Shown here in pieces: positions 61,301 through 64,000 of a stretch of DNA of 64,000 nt. The notes below the pieces were generated by a model. That model saw only the letters and a program-made list of their open reading frames with translations, was not told where the DNA came from and made no database searches. The first letter of the stretch is position 1, and each line of letters starts with the position of its first letter. The position numbers and the translations under genes are program-made. This DNA is from Caprimulgus europaeus (lineage: Eukaryota > Chordata > Aves > Caprimulgiformes > Caprimulgidae): assembly GCA_907165065.1 (NCBI GenBank), contig OU015528.1, positions 44,259,515 to 44,323,514 on the forward strand, written 5' to 3'.

Positions 61301-64000
61301 TGTAAGTTAAATTATCATTAAATCCACTGTGAATCGGATAACAATAGATTTGAATTGACTTAAAAGTGGAAAATTTTTATGAATGCTACAACAATGTGAG
61401 GAACTACAAAATGAGTCCAAATTTCATTGTCTTGGATATAATGTTGCTATGATATATAGTGTGCATTTTTAAAGACTACATTATTGGATAATCATATACT
61501 GAATTAGTACAATTGTACATATGTGGCTATTGTGTTTAAGCACTGAAAATCTTTTCAAGAAACAGTATAATTAACTCTCATAGTCAAGTACTGAAGAACA
61601 GAATTATTGCTAGAGTCTTAAGTTAGTAGTAGAGCTAATCAAATGGTACTGAAATTTTCTGAGTATATTTCATTTTCACTTTCTGATTTTCTTCCTATAA
61701 AAAAGGAAAAAGAAATGCCTCTCTCTCTCAAGATGAAACCTGTGTTATTCCTGAAATACTGATGGTAATGTCTAATTAATTTTCATTAATACAACATTTT
61801 TGAATAGGGTAAAAACAATTATTTCTGTTTGAAGCTTTTCATATAGTTTTGTATTTAGTTTTATAAAGTTGAAATCTTTCCCACAATCATGCTAGTGCAG
61901 AGGAGAAAAGCAAATATATTTTTTCAAATGAAATAAAGTCTGAAAAATATCCTGTAGTCTTTTATAGTAACTGTGATATGAAAGAAGTTTTAGTTGAAAC
62001 ATTTTTTATAGTGTGATCATACTGATTTCCACTGTACATTTTTTTATGCTAATGTATAGTACCAGCTTTAAATGGCTTAATAGCCCATTTTTTTAAAGAT
62101 ACAAAGATACAAACTTTAGTCCATACTTCATTTAGGGAAATACTTTGGGTTGTACTTTTGCTTGTTTGTCTTAGTAAGGGTGATGTGGAATACATGGAAC
62201 ATGCTGAGTGTGTTCAGTGCTCAGCACTCTGCAGAAGTATCCAATCAAATAGTTCAAAATTACGTACTAAAACACATTAAGAAGAAAAGACATACACTAG
62301 TCTGAGGATTCAGGAGTTTTGTCAATGTTGTCTTAATGCTTACATGCATGGAGAAGCTTTAATTCAGTGATAGTCTACTTAAAAGTGGTGGTTTCTGAAA
62401 AATAAGTGTTTTATTATGGAAAACATCTAATGGAACGTTGGAAACCTGCTTTTGAAAAATACTGTACTTGTCAACTTAATTCTCTAAGCTGAGTTTAATT
62501 CTGCTACAAGCTAACTCTTGGAGTTAGTAAATTGTTTTTTGAGAGCTGAAGGAAAATCATTCCTAAATTTAATTAAAATGACTTGAACATTAAAACATAG
62601 ATATTAGTATATGAAAACACGGGGAGCAGTGTCAATATAAAGATTATTTGAGAGTTTAAACTGCAACAGCTAAAAATAATAGCACTTTACTTTCGATAGT
62701 CCATACTATAGCTTTGAATGTTGTTATCTAATAAACCAGGTTTCTATGTGTTTTCATTTAAGAAAAGTCCTACAAAACAATTGCAAGTTGCTTATGAAAG
62801 TCTTGAAAAAGCAATTAATGAATTGAACACATCTCGATTAATGGCTCTCCTACCAGATGGAAAGTCGATATTTGACAGCTGTTGTACAAAGGTAAAGTCT
62901 ACAAAAAGCTACACTTCATACTTAGAAATCTTAGCATCATCAAATGTACTTCATCTTTCTGCTCCATGTAAGAAAACAATGGGAAAAATAAATCTCTTTG
63001 TCTCAGAAATAGCAATTTTCTCTTTCAGTAATAAACTATAAACTCTTAGATTTTCTTGGCCATTTACTTTTAGGCATTTGAAGCTTTCTCCTATAAAATA
63101 AGAGCAGAAATCCTTTTCATATTTATTGCTTGCAACTGTTTATTGTTAAAATTAATTTTTGCTGTTGAGAGGATTTAATATTTTCTAGATATTATCATTC
63201 TACACCAGTATGATCTTTGTTTTGTCGACTGGTAACACAATAAAACAGATTTTTCTGCAATTTCATATTTATTATTAATCCAGTTTCCTATTGATTCTCA
63301 GACCTAGTTTTCTTTGTCTGTTATCCATGACTCTGTCTAGTCATTCTTCTTCCTTCCATGCTTTTTTGAATGACTGTATATTACACAGATATGATAAATT
63401 TCAGTGTTTATCAGTTTACTGAAATAATAATATAAATGTTTATGTTTGCTTAATTGCCACTTCCTATTTATTAGGTGGACTCAAATGGTCAGAATCTGAG
63501 TTCTCTTTTCGGATGTAGTAATGATAAGACAGGAACAGGTAATGGTTTTGTAATGGATTTACACTTGGAGCTCATTCAGGCCCAACATAGAGTAGCTGTG
63601 AAACTTCTTAAAATGACACAAGGTAGGTTTCAGTAAGGCTAAATTATCTTCATCGTTTGATCAGAGTCTGTTAACATATTTTGTAATACTAAGAAATAAA
63701 GGAGTATGTACTTTCTGAAGAGGAGCTGATGTTGGGCAATTTGTATGCCACATTCAGACAGAAATAATGTACTGAATTTGCAGAATTTGGATTTACCTCA
63801 TGATACTAGTCTCTAACCTCTGCTCAACCAATGGGAGTTAAACTTTACTAACAACTACTGAATTTGATTCCTAGACACTTTGTTGTGATATATCAGTTAT
63901 AATATTACCTGTTACAGTGTCAGTAAGGGAGAACTGGGGGATGTTCTGCATAATTTTTTTTTCTGTAATGCTAATTTTCTCTCTAGAGAATGACTTCAAT
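34201..64000 (+). CDS. CFAP54: CFAP54, cilia and flagella associated protein 54 (5' part, 19 exons)
   Basis: CFAP54 (FAP54 in Chlamydomonas) is a very large, mostly helical scaffold of the C1d projection of the central-pair apparatus in motile 9+2 axonemes, where it works with CFAP46, CFAP74 and CFAP221 to control beating. Loss in mouse causes primary ciliary dyskinesia features. Nineteen exons with GT-AG borders and matching phases join into 2,340 nt (780 codons) with no internal stop; the gene continues past the right edge, as the full protein is about 3,100 residues. Diagnostic stretches are [20 protein letters not shown] (exon 2), CYGRYLQQF (exon 3), [12 protein letters not shown] (exon 4), [20 protein letters not shown] (exon 6), [15 protein letters not shown] (exon 9), [17 protein letters not shown] (exon 11), [12 protein letters not shown] (exon 14) and [16 protein letters not shown] (exon 18). 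There is no signal peptide or membrane segment. The start has a good Kozak context (A at -3, G at +4). Confidence 0.97.
34398..39661 (+). other. CFAP54: CFAP54 intron 1
   Basis: The longest intron in the window (5.3 kb). Its first 300 bases belong to the CpG island and the rest is AT-rich. No repeat or alternative exon was recognised. Confidence 0.85.
39662..39767 (+). CDS. CFAP54: CFAP54 exon 2
   Basis: Residues 66-101. The acceptor TTTTTTAG at 39661 completes codon 66 as Gly; the exon ends with Lys before the ideal donor GTAAGT. It contains [20 protein letters not shown], a highly conserved family signature. Using the AG two bases later would break the frame. Confidence 0.97.
40170..40370 (+). 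mobile_element. Ancient CR1/L3-like LINE fragment
   Basis: The stretch at about 40,246-40,290 translates as [13 protein letters not shown], matching the [15 protein letters not shown] region near the C-terminus of CR1/L3 reverse transcriptase ORFs. It is followed by a Lys- and Gln-coding stretch as in those elements. Divergence is high and no ends can be seen, so it is far older than the CR1 copies elsewhere in the window. Confidence 0.45.
42681..42692. repeat. (TG)6 microsatellite
   Basis: A short perfect TG run preceded by GGTGTGGG, in CFAP54 intron 2. Confidence 0.75.
43492..43638 (+). CDS. CFAP54: CFAP54 exon 3
   Basis: Residues 102-150, phase 0 at both ends, acceptor TTCTTCAG, donor GTAGGT. 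It begins [17 protein letters not shown], a strongly conserved CFAP54 block, followed by an acidic stretch ([11 protein letters not shown]) and [14 protein letters not shown]. Confidence 0.97.
43639..44522 (+). other. CFAP54: CFAP54 intron 3
   Basis: 884 bp, AT-rich, starting with a G/T-rich stretch just after the donor. No repeat or other feature was recognised. Confidence 0.85.
44523..44694 (+). CDS. CFAP54: CFAP54 exon 4
   Basis: Residues 151-207 plus one base of codon 208. It carries the helical block [20 protein letters not shown], typical of the family. The donor is G|GTACCT, weak at positions +4 to +6; the frame to exon 5 (Gly-Thr) is restored exactly. Confidence 0.96.
44695..46534 (+). 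other. CFAP54: CFAP54 intron 4
   Basis: 1.84 kb, AT-rich with several long T runs. Nothing recognisable. Confidence 0.8.
46535..46593 (+). CDS. CFAP54: CFAP54 exon 5
   Basis: A small exon of 59 bp encoding the rest of codon 208 and residues 209-227, containing [12 protein letters not shown]. Acceptor TTTTTGCAG, donor GTATGG. Too short to be seen as an open frame by length; found by family match and phase. Confidence 0.95.
46594..47834 (+). other. CFAP54: CFAP54 intron 5
   Basis: 1.24 kb, AT-rich. A CTCF-like string lies at 46,945-46,956. Nothing else was recognised. Confidence 0.8.
46945..46956 (+). promoter_or_regulatory. CTCF-like motif in CFAP54 intron 5
   Basis: ACACCTGGTGGC matches the CTCF core CCASYAGRKGGC at 10 of 12 positions. 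It is oriented opposite to the candidate at 32,560. This is a sequence match only. Confidence 0.25.
47835..47978 (+). CDS. CFAP54: CFAP54 exon 6
   Basis: Residues 228-275, phase 0 at both ends, acceptor ATACAG, donor GTATCC. It encodes [20 protein letters not shown] and [20 protein letters not shown], among the best conserved helices of the family. Confidence 0.97.
47979..48405 (+). other. CFAP54: CFAP54 intron 6
   Basis: 427 bp, AT-rich, no feature recognised. Confidence 0.85.
48406..48519 (+). CDS. CFAP54: CFAP54 exon 7
   Basis: Residues 276-313, phase 0, acceptor GGACAG, donor GTATCA. It encodes [17 protein letters not shown] and an acidic/basic helix ending FREATLK. It is followed by a 98-bp intron, the shortest in the window. 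Confidence 0.96.
48618..48719 (+). CDS. CFAP54: CFAP54 exon 8
   Basis: Residues 314-347, phase 0, acceptor TGTGTCAG, ideal donor GTAAGT. It encodes [20 protein letters not shown] then [12 protein letters not shown], a basic segment leading into the WPRT block of exon 9. Confidence 0.96.
49163..50020 (-). mobile_element. CR1 LINE fragment, antisense, without its 3' end
   Basis: On the minus strand this encodes CR1 ORF2 reverse-transcriptase pieces. The catalytic motif A region [16 protein letters not shown] (about 49,803-49,850) comes first, then [20 protein letters not shown] and [20 protein letters not shown], and on to the region that lies before the C-terminal tail. The frames are broken by indels. 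The low-coordinate edge falls inside ORF2, so the CR1 3' UTR and terminus are absent. That is unusual, because insertion truncates the 5' end; a later deletion is likely. Both edges are approximate. Confidence 0.92.
50789..51440 (-). mobile_element. Old, diverged CR1 LINE 3' fragment, antisense
   Basis: The left edge reads like the reverse complement of a CR1 terminus (TCATAGGAATAAAG, then GGACTTCTGGAAGTAATTTA and GTCCAGCCTCTG). Further right come the antisense versions of the CR1 3' UTR and ORF2 tail, for example AGTTGTGGGCAGCTATTAGG and AGAGGAGCCCAAAAGTGGAC. No open frame survives and divergence is clearly higher than in the neighbouring copies, so this is the oldest of the three insertions in the intron. 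Confidence 0.7.
51462..52255 (-). mobile_element. CR1 LINE fragment, antisense, internally deleted
   Basis: Minus-strand CR1 ORF2 pieces include [11 protein letters not shown] (about 51,540-51,575) and [20 protein letters not shown] (about 51,930-52,005). The latter is the reverse-transcriptase catalytic motif FADD, here changed to FAGD. Right of about 52,010 the text jumps to the motif A region without the several hundred bases that normally separate them, so the copy has an internal deletion. It restarts inside the ORF2 tail next to the older fragment, which shows the two are separate insertions. The element is inactive. Confidence 0.88.
53240..53438 (+). CDS. CFAP54: CFAP54 exon 9
   Basis: Residues 348-413 and one base of codon 414. 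Acceptor CGTACTCAG, donor G|GTAACA. It contains [35 protein letters not shown] and [18 protein letters not shown], all family hallmarks. The join AQN-LPWPRT with exon 8 leaves no missing exon. Confidence 0.97.
53439..54436 (+). other. CFAP54: CFAP54 intron 9
   Basis: 998 bp with an 18-20 base T run near 54,006. No transposon or exon was recognised. Confidence 0.85.
54437..54532 (+). CDS. CFAP54: CFAP54 exon 10
   Basis: Residues 414-445 and one base of codon 446. Acceptor TATTAAAG (weak pyrimidine tract), donor G|GTAAAC. It encodes a less conserved Gly/Ser-rich linker then the helix STLLQLILT. Both junctions regenerate Gly. Confidence 0.88.
54533..55508 (+). other. CFAP54: CFAP54 intron 10
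   Basis: 976 bp, AT-rich, nothing recognised. A 71-codon open frame inside it has no family match and no splice support. Confidence 0.85.
55509..55621 (+). CDS. CFAP54: CFAP54 exon 11
   Basis: Completes codon 446 and encodes residues 447-483. Acceptor CACTACAG, donor GTAATC. It contains [20 protein letters not shown], one of the clearest CFAP54 signatures. It is followed by a 116-bp intron. Confidence 0.97.
55738..55906 (+). CDS. CFAP54: CFAP54 exon 12
   Basis: Residues 484-539 and one base of codon 540. Acceptor CAATTAG, donor A|GTGAGT. It encodes [20 protein letters not shown], a conserved helix, then a Gly/Ser/Asn/Lys-rich linker (from about residue 515) that is probably disordered and poorly conserved. 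Confidence 0.94.
55907..56536 (+). other. CFAP54: CFAP54 intron 12
   Basis: 630 bp, AT-rich. It holds a 21-bp near-perfect palindrome at 56,114-56,134. Confidence 0.85.
56114..56134. repeat. 21-bp palindrome
   Basis: CATGTATGTT and AACATACATG are perfect reverse complements around a single central T. No function is evident; it sits mid-intron, away from the splice sites. Confidence 0.8.
56537..56622 (+). CDS. CFAP54: CFAP54 exon 13
   Basis: Completes codon 540 as Lys and encodes residues 541-568, including [19 protein letters not shown]. This aligns with the family helix that precedes the NIQPDK block. Acceptor AATGTAG, donor GTATAA. Confidence 0.92.
56623..58593 (+). other. CFAP54: CFAP54 intron 13
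   Basis: 1.97 kb, AT-rich, with no identifiable repeat or exon. Confidence 0.8.
58594..58728 (+). CDS. CFAP54: CFAP54 exon 14
   Basis: Residues 569-613, phase 0. It begins [20 protein letters not shown], a strong family match. Acceptor TTTCCAG. The donor CAA|GTACTC is weak beyond GT; reading through it meets a stop within nine codons. It was chosen because phase 0 joins cleanly to exon 15 at Trp. Confidence 0.92.
58729..59720 (+). other. CFAP54: CFAP54 intron 14
   Basis: 992 bp, nothing recognised beyond T-rich runs near the acceptor. Confidence 0.8.
59721..59871 (+). CDS. CFAP54: CFAP54 exon 15
   Basis: Residues 614-663 and one base of codon 664. Acceptor CATTTTTAG, donor G|GTAAAG. It encodes [13 protein letters not shown] and [20 protein letters not shown], two conserved helices, then begins a Lys-rich linker (residues 658-666). 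Confidence 0.95.
59872..61705 (+). other. CFAP54: CFAP54 intron 15
   Basis: 1.83 kb, AT-rich. A 15-base string (TTCCTCTTGTTTTGG) occurs twice at 61,112 and 61,131. Nothing else was recognised. Confidence 0.8.
61706..61764 (+). CDS. CFAP54: CFAP54 exon 16
   Basis: A 59-bp exon completing codon 664 and encoding residues 665-683 ([10 protein letters not shown] to PEILM). The acceptor is an unusual A-rich ATAAAAAAAG; the donor is GTAATG. The frame and the PE(I/V)L match support it. Confidence 0.88.
61765..62762 (+). other. CFAP54: CFAP54 intron 16
   Basis: 998 bp, AT-rich, nothing recognised. Confidence 0.85.
62763..62891 (+). CDS. CFAP54: CFAP54 exon 17
   Basis: Residues 684-726, phase 0, acceptor TCATTTAAG, donor GTAAAG. 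It encodes [13 protein letters not shown] and [13 protein letters not shown], matching the AYELLEKAIN...LPDG pattern of the family. Confidence 0.95.
62892..63474 (+). other. CFAP54: CFAP54 intron 17
   Basis: 583 bp, nothing recognised. An open frame runs from exon 17 to 63,041 but has no family match. Confidence 0.85.
63475..63622 (+). CDS. CFAP54: CFAP54 exon 18
   Basis: Residues 727-775 and one base of codon 776. Acceptor TTTATTAG, donor G|GTAGGT. It encodes a polar loop then [20 protein letters not shown], a strongly conserved helix. Confidence 0.96.
63623..63986 (+). other. CFAP54: CFAP54 intron 18
   Basis: 364 bp, ending in a T-rich tract. No feature recognised. Confidence 0.85.
63987..64000 (+). 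CDS. CFAP54: CFAP54 exon 19 (cut by window edge)
   Basis: Acceptor TTTCTCTCTAG; the first bases complete codon 776 as Glu and give ENDFN to the window edge. Starting two bases later would meet an immediate stop, so 63987 is preferred. Only 14 bases are visible. Confidence 0.75.

Noticed and set aside
1-64000. Endogenous retroviruses, LTR elements, Polintons, tRNA genes, CRISPR arrays
   Set aside because: None seen: no paired long terminal repeats, gag/pol/env or capsid-like frames, tRNA-like folds or spaced repeat arrays were recognised by reading; diverged fragments could still escape notice.

Overview
This is vertebrate nuclear DNA, almost certainly from a bird. The only interspersed repeats I can name are CR1-type LINEs, the dominant avian LINE family. 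The one protein gene that can be read is spread over small exons with GT-AG introns in an AT-rich background broken by two CpG islands. I see no bacterial, viral or plasmid gene, no tRNA or rRNA, no CRISPR array and no recognisable endogenous retrovirus.

Layout. Positions 1 to about 8,700 are AT-rich DNA without a recognisable exon. A CpG island covers about 8,700-9,950 and carries a strong minus-strand splice donor at 9080/9081. By conserved vertebrate gene order (CDK17 lies head-to-head with CFAP54) I infer that this is the CDK17 promoter with a non-coding first exon, and that 1-9,080 is CDK17 intron 1; no CDK17 coding exon is in the window. From about 9,950 to 33,780 is intergenic DNA with a few simple repeats, a 55-bp tandem duplication (23,056-23,165) and one fairly young sense-strand CR1 tail (24,258-24,922). 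A second CpG island (about 33,780-34,700) is the CFAP54 promoter. From 34,201 to the right edge runs the 5' part of CFAP54 on the plus strand.

CFAP54. Nineteen coding exons (the last cut by the window edge) join with matching phases into one open frame of 2,340 nt, 780 residues, about the first quarter of a protein of roughly 3,100 residues. CFAP54 is a scaffold of the C1d projection of the central-pair apparatus in motile cilia. A near-consensus RFX X-box lies 34 bp before the start codon, as expected for a cilium gene. Intron 8 is enlarged by three CR1 fragments, all antisense to the gene, and intron 2 holds a much older sense CR1/L3-like scrap.

I did not find a previously undescribed system. 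The points most worth following up are the X-box placed almost on the start codon, the antisense CR1 pile-up (one copy lacking its 3' end, one with an internal deletion), the paired CpG-island promoters, two CTCF-like motifs, two weak splice donors, and an unexplained block at 20,760-21,560.
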